19,610 nt of DNA from Chloroflexota bacterium (GTDB lineage Bacteria; Chloroflexota; Dehalococcoidia; Tepidiformales; Tepidiformaceae): contig JANXYE010000072.1 of assembly GCA_025350285.1 (NCBI GenBank), positions 1 through 19,610 on the forward strand. Reading direction: 5' to 3'. The stretch's first letter is position 1. Each line of letters begins with the position of its first letter. Position numbers and translations under genes: made by a program. Of the stretch, positions 12,167-19,595 are shown one piece after another. Under the pieces are notes generated by a model. The model searched no databases. It saw nothing but the letters and a program-made list of their open reading frames with translations, and was not told where the DNA came from.

Positions 12167-14446
12167 CTACTTCGTGTTTTCCCAATCGCGCCAGGTGCCG
12201 CGGCGGTCGTCGGCGGATGGCAGGGCGTGTCCGGGGCCGCGCGCGACGGGGCTGCGGCCAGATGGCGAGCCGCCGCCGAGGTCGAGCTTGCGGATGAGCC
12301 ACCATGCACCGACGGTGAGCACGCTCATAAGCCCGGCGAGTGCGGCCAGGCGCTTCAGCCCGCTGGCGTCGGCGTTGTTCCAGGCATCGAGGGCGGCGCG
12401 TGATTGTTTGAAGGCGGCCGCGTAGTCGCCACCGGCGTAGGACGTTTCGGCGGCCGCCAGGTCGGCGGCCGGGTCCTGGAACATGAGGCCGATACGTCCA
12501 AAGAAGGACGCCGAGAACGACGCGTGTTCCGCCCTCGCGAGTTCCAGCATCTTGGTGGCGGCCTGCTGGTTGAAGGCGGTCGTCGTGGCACTGCCTGCCA
12601 GCCGCTTGGCTTCGGCAATATCGCCGGCGGCGTACTTCGCCCGGGCCTCATCCAGCTGTTTCAGTGAAGGCGAGTCTGGCGGCGCGCCTTTTAGCCTGGC
12701 GGCGGCCGAGGTGATGCCATCGATGGCGTTCCGCTGGGCGGCGATGAGCGCGGCGGTCTGCGTCGTGGTGTTCGTGGCCCAGACCTTCGCGACGGCGTCG
12801 CTCTGGGGCAGCGCGTTCTTCTGCCCGTACTCCAGAACGCGCTGGTAGTTGTCCAACACTTCGTTGGCCTTGCCCACCTGGGCGCTGATGGCCCGGAACT
12901 CCCAGCCGTCGAGGTTCGCCTGGATATCGGCCGGCTGCCCGATGAGGTCGAACGTGAGGGCGCGGGCGTAGAGCGTCTTGGCGAGTTCGCGCGCGGCCCG
13001 GCGTTCCTCGAGCAACGACTTGGCCGTGTCCGGGGTCCATACCCATTTCAAGTAGAGGTCGTCGAGGTTGACGCCGCTCACGTCCTCACCGCGGTCCATG
13101 AACCAGCGCCCGCCGAGCGGCCATTTCTTGGGGTCGTCGTCCATCAGGGCGAGGACGCGGGTCATGTTGACCTGGCCGCCGATCGTCTTCTGGTACTCGA
13201 ACCAGAACGCCCCGGCTTTGCCGTACCAGTAGTCCGGGTTTCTCACCGGGGAGCCGTTGAACCAATTTCCGAGCAAGTCCTTGAAGCCAAAGGACTCCCA
13301 CTTGCGATCATAGGGCCGGATGTTGAGGGAGGGCGCGACCGTGCGCATGCCGTATTCGGCGAGTCCTTCCCAGAGCCACGAAGTCTCGAGGTTGCGGCCG
13401 GCCCACTGGTGCGCGAGTTCGTGGACGGTTACCTCTTCAGCGGAGAGGCCGGGCAGCTCGACGTTCGAAATGAGCATGTCTCCGTCTTCGGTGAAGGCGA
13501 TACCGAGGGCGCCGATGTTCTCCAGGAAATGCGACTCCCGGAGCTGCACCGTATCGCGCGGGTAGGGGAAGCCGAACGCTTCTTCGAGTTTCGGTAAGGC
13601 GGCCTTCGCCGCTGCGAACTGGCGTTGAGCCCACGCCTCATCGGTGCGGAAGTAGAGGAGCCGCAGCTTCACGTTGCCCCGCGCCAGGGGGATATCTGCT
13701 TCCAGCCTCCCCCGCTTGGTCGTGTCGGTAATAGATTGGGCGAAGGCGGCGAACGGGCTTTCGTCGTAGCGCTGGCGGCAGCTGTCGTCGGCGCGCGCAC
13801 ATTTGGCCTGAAGGTCCTTGTTCTCGGTGCCAATCGCGATGAGCGTGGCTTCGCCGCAGACCCAGCGTTCGAATCCGGCGGCGGCGACATCCTTGGGCTG
13901 TTCCGCCGTGCGAAGGCAGCCGGGTTCGAAAAAGTTATCGCCGCTTATCGGGACATCGATAAACGTAAACGAGCCGGCTCCCTGGCTAACGAAGCGGGCT
14001 TCGGTCGCGCCCGCCTCAATGCGGACAAGTTCCGACGTTTGCGCCGGGACGGCGTAGGTCATCTGGAGCTTCGTCCTGGTGTTCGGTTTCAGCGGGGCCG
14101 CAAGGGTCGCGATGATACGTGTCGGGGCGCCGTTCACGTCGTTGATTGGCAGGAGCTTCGTTTCGAGGACGGCGCCATCCTGGGTTACCTGTACATCCTG
14201 GGCGCGAGGCATGGCCCAGAGGTTCACCGCTTTCAGGTCAGCGTTGGTTACAGCGTTTTGGAAGGTGGCATCGACCGAGACCGCCATGGCGCCGGCGGGC
14301 ACATCAAGGCGGTAATAGCTCTCTGAGGCGACGTTCCAGGGGAGAACCGCCGCCCCTGCGGCCGGCGCGCCACTGGCCGACCAAAGCAGCGAGGAGATCG
14401 CGACCGCGAACAGCGCGAGGAGGGCCAGCCGTCGCCGAATGTCCAT
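12167..14446 (-). CDS. Membrane-anchored peptidase-MA-like (M1-related) metalloprotein
   Basis: The protein has 759 residues. The N-terminus MDIRRRLALLALFAVAISSLLW is a signal peptide. After a beta-rich region of about 300 residues comes HELAH (about 342-346), then WLWEGLAEYG with a glutamate at about 360. This is a gluzincin zinc site of the peptidase MA clan, but the second His to Glu spacing is 13, not the 18 of classical M1 aminopeptidases, and the GAMEN exopeptidase motif is absent (GALGIA at that place). The last third is Ala-rich helical repeats (ARAKYAAGDIAEAKRL, AETSYAGGDYAAAFKQ), ending in a transmembrane helix (LAALAGLMSVLTVGAWWLI) and a tail of about 40 basic and polar residues. 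It therefore probably faces outward, tethered at its C-terminus. The start was chosen by the signal peptide; the frame continues to 14782 over the MarR gene. No clear ribosome binding site is seen. Confidence 0.82.
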   Translation of the reverse strand: MDIRRRLALLALFAVAISSLLWSASGAPAAGAAVLPWNVASESYYRLDVPAGAMAVSVDATFQNAVTNADLKAVNLWAMPRAQDVQVTQDGAVLETKLLPINDVNGAPTRIIATLAAPLKPNTRTKLQMTYAVPAQTSELVRIEAGATEARFVSQGAGSFTFIDVPISGDNFFEPGCLRTAEQPKDVAAAGFERWVCGEATLIAIGTENKDLQAKCARADDSCRQRYDESPFAAFAQSITDTTKRGRLEADIPLARGNVKLRLLYFRTDEAWAQRQFAAAKAALPKLEEAFGFPYPRDTVQLRESHFLENIGALGIAFTEDGDMLISNVELPGLSAEEVTVHELAHQWAGRNLETSWLWEGLAEYGMRTVAPSLNIRPYDRKWESFGFKDLLGNWFNGSPVRNPDYWYGKAGAFWFEYQKTIGGQVNMTRVLALMDDDPKKWPLGGRWFMDRGEDVSGVNLDDLYLKWVWTPDTAKSLLEERRAARELAKTLYARALTFDLIGQPADIQANLDGWEFRAISAQVGKANEVLDNYQRVLEYGQKNALPQSDAVAKVWATNTTTQTAALIAAQRNAIDGITSAAARLKGAPPDSPSLKQLDEARAKYAAGDIAEAKRLAGSATTTAFNQQAATKMLELARAEHASFSASFFGRIGLMFQDPAADLAAAETSYAGGDYAAAFKQSRAALDAWNNADASGLKRLAALAGLMSVLTVGAWWLIRKLDLGGGSPSGRSPVARGPGHALPSADDRRGTWRDWENTK

Positions 14447-14505
14447 GCGTTGAACTTCGACACGGTGGGTTGCGGGCGCAGACTCGTGCGGCTGCGCGAC
14501 GAATC

Positions 14506-14519
14506 TGTCACCGGTGACA
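14506..14519. promoter_or_regulatory. Perfect 14-bp palindrome upstream of the peptidase gene
   Basis: TGTCACCGGTGACA is fully self-complementary. It lies between the MarR stop (14529) and the peptidase start (14446), 60 bp upstream of the latter. Its length and symmetry suit a dimeric regulator such as the neighbouring MarR protein. A T-rich run (CTTTTTG) flanks it on the minus strand, so a role in transcription termination is a weaker alternative. Confidence 0.5.
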
Positions 14520-14528
14520 CAAAAAGAT

Positions 14529-15056
14529 CTATCCGGCGGCGGCCTTTTCAGCCTGGAGGTCGCGCATACGCCGATCGCGGCCAGCGTCCACCATTCTCGT
14601 GAGGCCCTCGGCCAGTGTGGCCAGTTCCGGGTCGGACAGGGATTCGAGCAGCCTTGCGGTGTAGGAGTGGCCTTCCTGGCGCATGGCGCTGACGGCGTTG
14701 CGCCCTCGCTCCTCCAGCCAGATACAGATTCCACGGCGGTCGCTCGGGGAGATTTCGCGGCGAATGAACCCGCCCCGCTCAAGGCGATCGAGCAGGGCCG
14801 AAACAGACGGCCGCGTCACATAGAGCCGTTCGGCGAGGTCAGCATTGCTCAGGCCTTCATCTTCGGCGAGCCAGTTGAGGAGGCGGAGCTGTGTGACCGT
14901 GAGACCTTCGGCGTCCCACATGCGGAGGCGAAACGGGTCCATGAGGGCGCTGGCTTTGAAGAAGCTGTTTACGGCGGCGGCGAGGGCCGGACGAGCCTCC
15001 TCCTCCGGAGTCACGACAAGGTCGGGGAGGGCGGCGATTCTGTTCCTTGTTCCCAT
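14529..15056 (-). CDS. MarR-family transcriptional regulator
   Basis: This dimeric winged-helix regulator has 175 residues. GLTVTQLRLLNWLAEDEGLS leads into the wHTH (NADLAERLYVTRPSVSALLDR, about residues 70-90), then the wing RREISPSDRRGICIWLEERG with the DxR pattern typical of MarR proteins. Helices at both ends form the dimer interface. The ligand is unknown; many members respond to phenolic or lipophilic compounds or to oxidation. GAGGTG is 8 nt before the ATG. It is followed 82 bp later, on the same strand, by the peptidase-MA-like gene, with a perfect palindrome between, so it may regulate that gene. A weaker dyad about 90 bp upstream of its own start may serve autoregulation. Confidence 0.92.
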   Translation of the reverse strand: MGTRNRIAALPDLVVTPEEEARPALAAAVNSFFKASALMDPFRLRMWDAEGLTVTQLRLLNWLAEDEGLSNADLAERLYVTRPSVSALLDRLERGGFIRREISPSDRRGICIWLEERGRNAVSAMRQEGHSYTARLLESLSDPELATLAEGLTRMVDAGRDRRMRDLQAEKAAAG

Positions 15057-15306
15057 GGTCAGTTCACCTCGGCGGAGAGTTCAGGTCGCGGGCCAGTGCC
15101 CGAATCCCCACGCCAGTGGGCCGGATCGTAGCGGGTTGACGTTGCGAACGTATTCGCGATCCGCCGCCGGAGAGTATCGCACATGGGCAACCACCTTACG
15201 CGGCGCCTCGGCCGCCCCTGGATGCCTTTGGGCGGGCATTCTTACAGCATAAGCCAAACGTGGCAACGACCGTTCGTCCAAAGCGAAAGACGGCGCAGGG
15301 CGGGGC
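15057..15306 (-). promoter_or_regulatory. MarR upstream region with dyad symmetries
   Basis: No gene is seen in these 250 bp. GCGAA-CGTA-TTCGC (15144-15157) is an inverted repeat suited to a MarR-type dimer. Two small perfect hairpins follow toward the gene: CGGGC-CAGT-GCCCG (15089-15102) and CCCAC-GCCA-GTGGG (15107-15120). They may shape the 5' leader. No convincing -35/-10 pair was found. Confidence 0.35.
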
Positions 15307-18060
15307 TTACCCAAGCGGGGTCATCTCGCCCCAGTTTCTGCCCTTTTTCACGTCCACCTTCAACGGGACGGCGAGGTCGAGGCTGGCGGGCATAAGCCGC
15401 TGCGAGAGTTCGCGGATGGCATCGACTTCGCTGGCGGGGCATTCGAAGATAAGTTCGTCGTGGACCTGGAGCAGCATCTTGCTTTCGAGCCCGCGTGCGG
15501 TGAGTTCAGCGTCTACCTTAATCATCGCGACCTTGATGATGTCGGCGGCGGTCCCCTGGATGGGCATGTTGATAGCTTCGCGTTCGGCGGAGGCGCGCAC
15601 CTGGAAGTTGCTGCTGTGGATCGCGGGGAGGTAGCGGCGGCGGCCGTAAAGTGTCTCGCCGTAGCCTTTTTCGCGCGTCGATGCAAGCGTCGCCTGCTGC
15701 CAATCGAGGATGCCCGGGAAGCTGCCGAAGTAGGACTGGATGAAGGCGTCGGCCTCCTGGCGGGACATGCCCGTGCGGCTGGCGAGGCCGAATTCGCCCA
15801 TACCGTAGGCGATACCGAAGTTCACCATCTTGGCCGTATCGCGCATCTGGCGGGTGACATCGGCCGGCTCCACGTTGTAGACCTTCGCCGCTGTCGCGCG
15901 GTGGATGTCCTGGTCGGCGAGGAATGCCTCGATGAGGCCGCGGTCGCCGGAAATATGCGCGAGCACGCGGAGCTCGATCTGCGAGTAGTCGGCGGCGACG
16001 AACCAGGCGTCCGCGAATCGTTGGGCCACGAACGCGCGCCGGATGAGGGCGCCCTCGTCCGTCCGCACCGGGATGTTCTGGAGGTTCGGGTTGTTACTGC
16101 TGAGCCGGCCGGTGGCGGCGACCGTCTGCTGGAAATCGGTATGGATGCGCCCATCGTCGGCCACGGTCGTGGGGAGGGCATCGAGATAGGTGGACTTGAG
16201 CTTGGTCAGGCCACGATAGGTGAAGATGAGGTCGATGATCGGACTGACCGGGCGGAGGGATTCGAGCGCGCGCTGATCCGTGCTGTAGCCTTGCGTGGTC
16301 TTGCGGCCCTTGGGCAGGCCGAGTTCCTTGAAGAGAATATCGCTGAGCTGCTGCGGGCTGCCGATGTTGAACTCGTGTCCGACGAGGTCGTATATTTCAC
16401 GCTCGGCGCGCTCTATCTCGCCCGACATCTGGCGTGCCATGTCGCGCAGGACGGCGATATCGAGCGCAATCCCTTCGCGCTCCATGCGAAAGAGGACTGG
16501 CACCAGCGGCAGTTCCATCTCCGTGAAGAGCGGCCACTGCCCGCGTTCGTGGAGCTGAGCCTCCAGTTCGGGGCGCACGCGAAGCAGCATCTCGGCCTGC
16601 TGGCAGGCGTACTCGGCGACTTTTGCCACCTCCACCTGGGAAAGCGGGGTGGCGTTGCGGCCGGTGCCCGTCAGCGTCGTCAGGCCGACCATGGGGATGT
16701 TCAGGCGTTCGGCGACGAGGGCGTTGAGTGTCGAACTCGTCTCACCAAGAAGGAAAGCCGCGATGTTCACGTCGAACTCGGCGCCCGCGAGGGTCGCATC
16801 GACGCGGCTGAGCATGTGCTGGAGGTACTTCGTGCCGTAGGTGGTCTTGCGCAGCCCTGGGTCCGCGAGCAAGGGCGCCAGGGCCGCGAGCACAGCCGCA
16901 CGCGGGAGTTGCTTCTCCTCGCCGTCGAGCCGGGGGGCGTGGCCGAATGGTACGTACCATGCGCGTCCGGGCGTGGTTCCAAAGGCGAGCCCGAGGAGGA
17001 GCGGGTGGGTTGTGTCGCCCGTCGTCGAGAGGGCGGTAAACCCGAACTGTCCGGCGGCCCGCAGCTCGGCCACGACCTCCGCGAGGCCGGCCTCCTCCGT
17101 CACCATGTTGTAGACGATGGAGGCGTCGTTCGCGGCTTCTTTGTGCGCGGTGGGCTGTGAGCCGAGCACCTCCTGGAGACGCGTCGAGAGGACGCGGAAC
17201 TCGAGTTCGCGGAAGAGGCCGAGCACCTTCTCCTGGTCGTAGTTCTGCACGCGGCACGCTTCGAGGTCGAAGGCGACGGGCAGATCGGTGTGGATGGTGA
17301 CCAGCCCCTTGTTGCCACGCGCGACTTCTTCGCCATCGATCAGCTTCTGGCGGACGGAGGCCGACTTCACCAGGGCGATGTTCTCGTAGATCGCTTCCAC
17401 CGGCCCGAACTGGCGGATGAGGTCGGTGGCGGTCTTTTCGCCGATGCCCTTGATGCCATCGACGTTATCGCTCGTGTCGCCCTTGAGGGCCTTGAAATCG
17501 ATCATGAGGAGCGGTGAAAAACCCCACTTTTCGGCTGCCTTCGGTTCGTCGTACTCGACGGTGTCCCGCTGGTAGGGGCGAAACATGAAGAGCTTTACGT
17601 GCGGGCCAATGAGTTGAACGAGGTCCGTGTCGAGCGTCGCGATGTAGGTTTCGAGTCCTTCGGAAGCAACCATGCGGGAGATGGTGCCGGCGACATCGTC
17701 GGCTTCAAAGCCGGGTTGCTCGTAGATGGGGATGTTGAACGCTTCGAGCATCTGGCGGACGCGCTTCATCTGCGTGAGCAGCTCGGAAGGCGTTGGGCGG
17801 CGGGTGGCCTTGTAGGCCGCGCTCGCTTGGTGGCGGAAAGTTGGGCCGCCAGCGTCCCAGGCCGCGCAGATATGGGTCGGTTTCAGCACGTCCAGCACGC
17901 GTATCAGAGTCTCGGCGTAGCCGTGCGTGGCGAAGGTGAGTTCGCCCCTGGAGGTCATAAGCGGCTTATCGCTGTTGGCGAAGGCGAAGAACGCGCGGAA
18001 GAGGATACCGTGCGAATCCAGGATGACGAGGCGAGGCTTGGGGGCGGCTGAAGCAGACAC
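15307..18060 (-). CDS. polA: DNA polymerase I
   Basis: This family A polymerase of 917 residues fills gaps and removes primers in replication and repair. The N-terminal 5'-3' nuclease starts LVILDSHGILFRAFFAF and carries EADDVAGT, TLDTDLVQL and the helix-hairpin-helix KGDTSDNVDGIKGIGEKTA. In the middle domain the proofreading acidic residues (FDTET in E. coli) are replaced by FTALSTTG, so no 3'-5' exonuclease is expected, as in Taq polymerase. Polymerase motif A is AADYSQIELRVLAH (about residue 690), motif B RDTAKMVNFGIAYG and motif C LLQVHDELIFE (about 864-874). The start GTG 18060 is chosen because TATACT lies 6 nt upstream and the frame extension to 18222 looks non-coding. The Crp/Fnr gene is 441 bp upstream on the same strand. 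Confidence 0.96.
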   Translation of the reverse strand: MSASAAPKPRLVILDSHGILFRAFFAFANSDKPLMTSRGELTFATHGYAETLIRVLDVLKPTHICAAWDAGGPTFRHQASAAYKATRRPTPSELLTQMKRVRQMLEAFNIPIYEQPGFEADDVAGTISRMVASEGLETYIATLDTDLVQLIGPHVKLFMFRPYQRDTVEYDEPKAAEKWGFSPLLMIDFKALKGDTSDNVDGIKGIGEKTATDLIRQFGPVEAIYENIALVKSASVRQKLIDGEEVARGNKGLVTIHTDLPVAFDLEACRVQNYDQEKVLGLFRELEFRVLSTRLQEVLGSQPTAHKEAANDASIVYNMVTEEAGLAEVVAELRAAGQFGFTALSTTGDTTHPLLLGLAFGTTPGRAWYVPFGHAPRLDGEEKQLPRAAVLAALAPLLADPGLRKTTYGTKYLQHMLSRVDATLAGAEFDVNIAAFLLGETSSTLNALVAERLNIPMVGLTTLTGTGRNATPLSQVEVAKVAEYACQQAEMLLRVRPELEAQLHERGQWPLFTEMELPLVPVLFRMEREGIALDIAVLRDMARQMSGEIERAEREIYDLVGHEFNIGSPQQLSDILFKELGLPKGRKTTQGYSTDQRALESLRPVSPIIDLIFTYRGLTKLKSTYLDALPTTVADDGRIHTDFQQTVAATGRLSSNNPNLQNIPVRTDEGALIRRAFVAQRFADAWFVAADYSQIELRVLAHISGDRGLIEAFLADQDIHRATAAKVYNVEPADVTRQMRDTAKMVNFGIAYGMGEFGLASRTGMSRQEADAFIQSYFGSFPGILDWQQATLASTREKGYGETLYGRRRYLPAIHSSNFQVRASAEREAINMPIQGTAADIIKVAMIKVDAELTARGLESKMLLQVHDELIFECPASEVDAIRELSQRLMPASLDLAVPLKVDVKKGRNWGEMTPLG

Positions 18061-18066
18061 GTGCGG

Positions 18067-18072
18067 AGTATA
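18067..18072 (-). promoter_or_regulatory. Candidate -10 box for a leaderless polA transcript
   Basis: On the minus strand TATACT is followed by 6 nt and then GTG. No ribosome binding site precedes the GTG. This matches the layout at the acyl-CoA dehydrogenase gene. No clear -35 is visible. Another -10-like TACAAT occurs at 18216-18211 on the same strand. Confidence 0.5.
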
Positions 18073-18243
18073 CCGGAGCGGCGAACGCGAGGTTGATGGG
18101 CCGCGCGGCGAACGGACGCAACCCCGCCTAAACCAGGCGCCCACTGGCTGTCCACCGCACCGCCCCGGCAGGTGTAGCCCTGTATACAGCGGTGTCCATG
18201 GGACCGGCCTATTGTACGACATGGAGCGGAAAGTCCATGAAGT

Positions 18244-18434
18244 TCATCCGGACTGCGCCCCCAGGCGCCGGGTGAGCCCATTCCGCTGGATGGCGGGGGT
18301 GTCTCGGGGACGCGCCCGCTGTTCTGTTCCCGGCCGTAATGGATACGGGAAACGGTGTTGCCGAGCCCGGCCGGTCTGCGCCCCCAGGTGCCGGCCGGGC
18401 TCGCTCCGCTGAACGACGGCAGAGGCCTCGGGGA
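18244..18434. repeat. Tandem stem-loop repeat unit, two copies (possible structured RNA)
   Basis: Two imperfect copies (18253-18310 and 18376-18434) share CTGCGCCCCCAGG, a CCGCTG block and CTCGGGGA. In each, a 16-nt loop containing the CTGCGCCCCCAGG block is closed by a stem: TCATCCGG/CCGGGTGA in copy 1 (18244-18251 with 18268-18275, one G-T pair) and 13 perfect pairs CGAGCCCGGCCGG/CCGGCCGGGCTCG in copy 2 (18362-18374 with 18391-18403). The loop is conserved while the stem sequences differ. The strand is undecided; a minus-strand TATACT at 18466-18461 could drive transcription toward polA. It could be a cis-regulatory leader, a small RNA, or REP-like intergenic repeats. Confidence 0.55.
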
Positions 18435-18460
18435 GCACTCCACCGGTCCTCGGCTCGCTC

Positions 18461-18466
18461 AGTATA
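18461..18466 (-). promoter_or_regulatory. Candidate -10 box upstream of the tandem stem-loops
   Basis: TATACT on the minus strand would start a transcript near 18454, just before the repeat pair, reading toward polA. No convincing -35 is seen 17 bp upstream. Confidence 0.3.
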
Positions 18467-18489
18467 ACGGCCGGGCAGAGGCATGAAGG

Positions 18490-18504
18490 TAGGGGTTTCC
18501 CCTA
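18490..18504 (-). terminator. Small hairpin at the end of the Crp/Fnr gene
   Basis: TAGGGG-TTT-CCCCTA forms a perfect 6-bp stem. On the minus strand it begins at the stop codon itself. No U-tract follows, so termination strength is uncertain. Confidence 0.35.
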
Positions 18505-19203
18505 TTCTGGGGCGCGCCCGGCACGGATAAGCAAGGCCGGCATGTTCGTCAACACGATTGATCGCTTCTGCAACCGCACGAGACCGGCATCCTGATATGC
18601 GCCGAGCAGACGGTTAGCGCTGACGCGGGTGGCGCCGATCATGGCGGCCAGTTCGGACTGGGTCAGTGGGAGCTTGATTTCGACGCCATCGGCGGTGGGC
18701 TGACCGCGCTCTTCGGCCAGCGAGGCGAGGAGCCGGGCGAAGCGCGTGTCGAGATCCAGGAAATGCGCGTCTTCGAGCCGCGCATCGATTCGCCGGAGGC
18801 GCGTCGCGAGCGTCCCGATCAGGGCAAGCGCGACATCGGGTTGGCTGCGCATAAGGTCCAGCAGGTCCGTGCGCAGCAGGGCGAGCGTCTCGGTCGGCTC
18901 AACGGCGGTGACGGTGGCTGAGCGCGGGCCACCATCAAGGGCGGCAATTTCGCCAAAGCAGGCGCCGGGGCCGAAGAGTGCGAGGACGGTCTCCTTGCCT
19001 TCGTCGTTATCCAGCGAGATTTTGACGCTGCCAGACTGGATCAGGTGCAAGGCCCCGGCCGGATCCTCCCGGCGAAAGATCACCTCGCCGCGGCGGTAGA
19101 CGCGCGGCTTCATGCGGCCAGCCATGGCGAGCAGCTCGGCCTCCCCCATCCCCTGGAAGAGGGAGGAGCCGGCGAGGGCTTCGGTGATTCGAGCGTGCTC
19201 CAT
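18502..19203 (-). CDS. Crp/Fnr-family transcriptional regulator
   Basis: The protein has 233 residues. The N-terminal cyclic-nucleotide-binding beta-roll (about 10-125) includes the phosphate-binding cassette FGEIAALDGGPRSATV, which keeps the Glu and Arg that hold the cAMP ribose and phosphate, so cyclic nucleotide binding is likely. A long dimerisation helix (LLDLMRSQPDVALALIGTLATRLRRID) and a Crp-type HTH (LTQSELAAMIGATRVSANRLL, about 182-202) follow. No N-terminal cysteine cluster is present, so it is not an oxygen-sensing FNR. Targets are unknown; no TGTGA-N6-TCACA site was seen in this window. The ATG has no Shine-Dalgarno; TATCGT lies 8 nt upstream, so leaderless expression is possible. 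Confidence 0.93.
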   Translation of the reverse strand: MEHARITEALAGSSLFQGMGEAELLAMAGRMKPRVYRRGEVIFRREDPAGALHLIQSGSVKISLDNDEGKETVLALFGPGACFGEIAALDGGPRSATVTAVEPTETLALLRTDLLDLMRSQPDVALALIGTLATRLRRIDARLEDAHFLDLDTRFARLLASLAEERGQPTADGVEIKLPLTQSELAAMIGATRVSANRLLGAYQDAGLVRLQKRSIVLTNMPALLIRAGRAPE

Positions 19204-19401
19204 CGGCCGCTACGATATGCCAAAGCGGCGGATTGGGCAGCAAGGGCGATGAGGACCTGTACCAACCCGGCTATAGCCCGTGCCCAGTCCTTAGGCCGCG
19301 GTGGCTGGCGGGTGGGCGTCAGACTTTTGGACACGGGTAGGGGACCCCCGTTCGACCGCCCGGCTGCGGGCTCACTTGAGACTGAACCGCTCCGTATCCG
19401 T

Positions 19402-19458
19402 CGCGGCCAGGATTGCCGCCCGGGTCCTTCTTGATTCGCGCCGCCACTCCTGGCCGCG
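19402..19458. repeat. Inverted repeat with 11-bp perfect arms
   Basis: CGCGGCCAGGA (19402-19412) pairs with TCCTGGCCGCG (19448-19458) around a 35-nt interior. A second hairpin begins 3 nt later, so the two may form one structured leader or terminator region. Confidence 0.55.
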
Positions 19459-19461
19459 AGT

Positions 19462-19482
19462 GACAACGAGCGGTTCGTTGTC
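19462..19482. repeat. Hairpin with 8-bp perfect stem
   Basis: GACAACGA (19462-19469) pairs with TCGTTGTC (19475-19482) across a 5-nt loop GCGGT. There is no U-tract after it, so it could be an operator or RNA hairpin upstream of the gene at 19596. Confidence 0.55.
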
Positions 19483-19595
19483 TCCGTGCGATGCTTGAGC
19501 CGCTGCAGAAATCTGACGGCCACCCGTGCTCGCCATGCGCACAGACCGCAAGGTGGCGGCTTCGTAGACTGGGAGACGACGCCAAGGAGATCACC

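Larger units (their letters stand above)
19204..19595. other. Divergent spacer with strong inverted repeats, no gene seen
   Basis: About 390 bp lie between the Crp/Fnr start and the gene at the right edge. It holds a GGCTATAGCC palindrome (19269-19278) and two adjacent hairpins. I found no tRNA and no supported open frame. Confidence 0.5.

Noticed and set aside
12127..12170. GTAGCA...TGCTAC inverted repeat between the GNAT and peptidase genes as a terminator
   Set aside because: It has 6-bp arms with a loop of over 30 nt and no U-tract; likely chance.
14447..14782. N-terminal extension of the peptidase-like protein (start at 14782)
   Set aside because: It overlaps the MarR gene in another frame, and the signal peptide begins at 14446.
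15460..17160. 566-codon open frame on the plus strand opposite polA
   Set aside because: PolA has all family motifs on the other strand; this frame has no family features and is the usual antisense shadow in GC-rich DNA.
18180..18189. CTGTATACAG palindrome upstream of polA as a LexA box
   Set aside because: The E. coli-type box needs CTGT-N8-ACAG; here the spacer is 2 nt, so an SOS site is not supported.
19350..19355. GTTCGA as the T-loop of a tRNA
   Set aside because: The flanking 5-nt segments do not pair into a T-stem and no acceptor or anticodon arms could be built.
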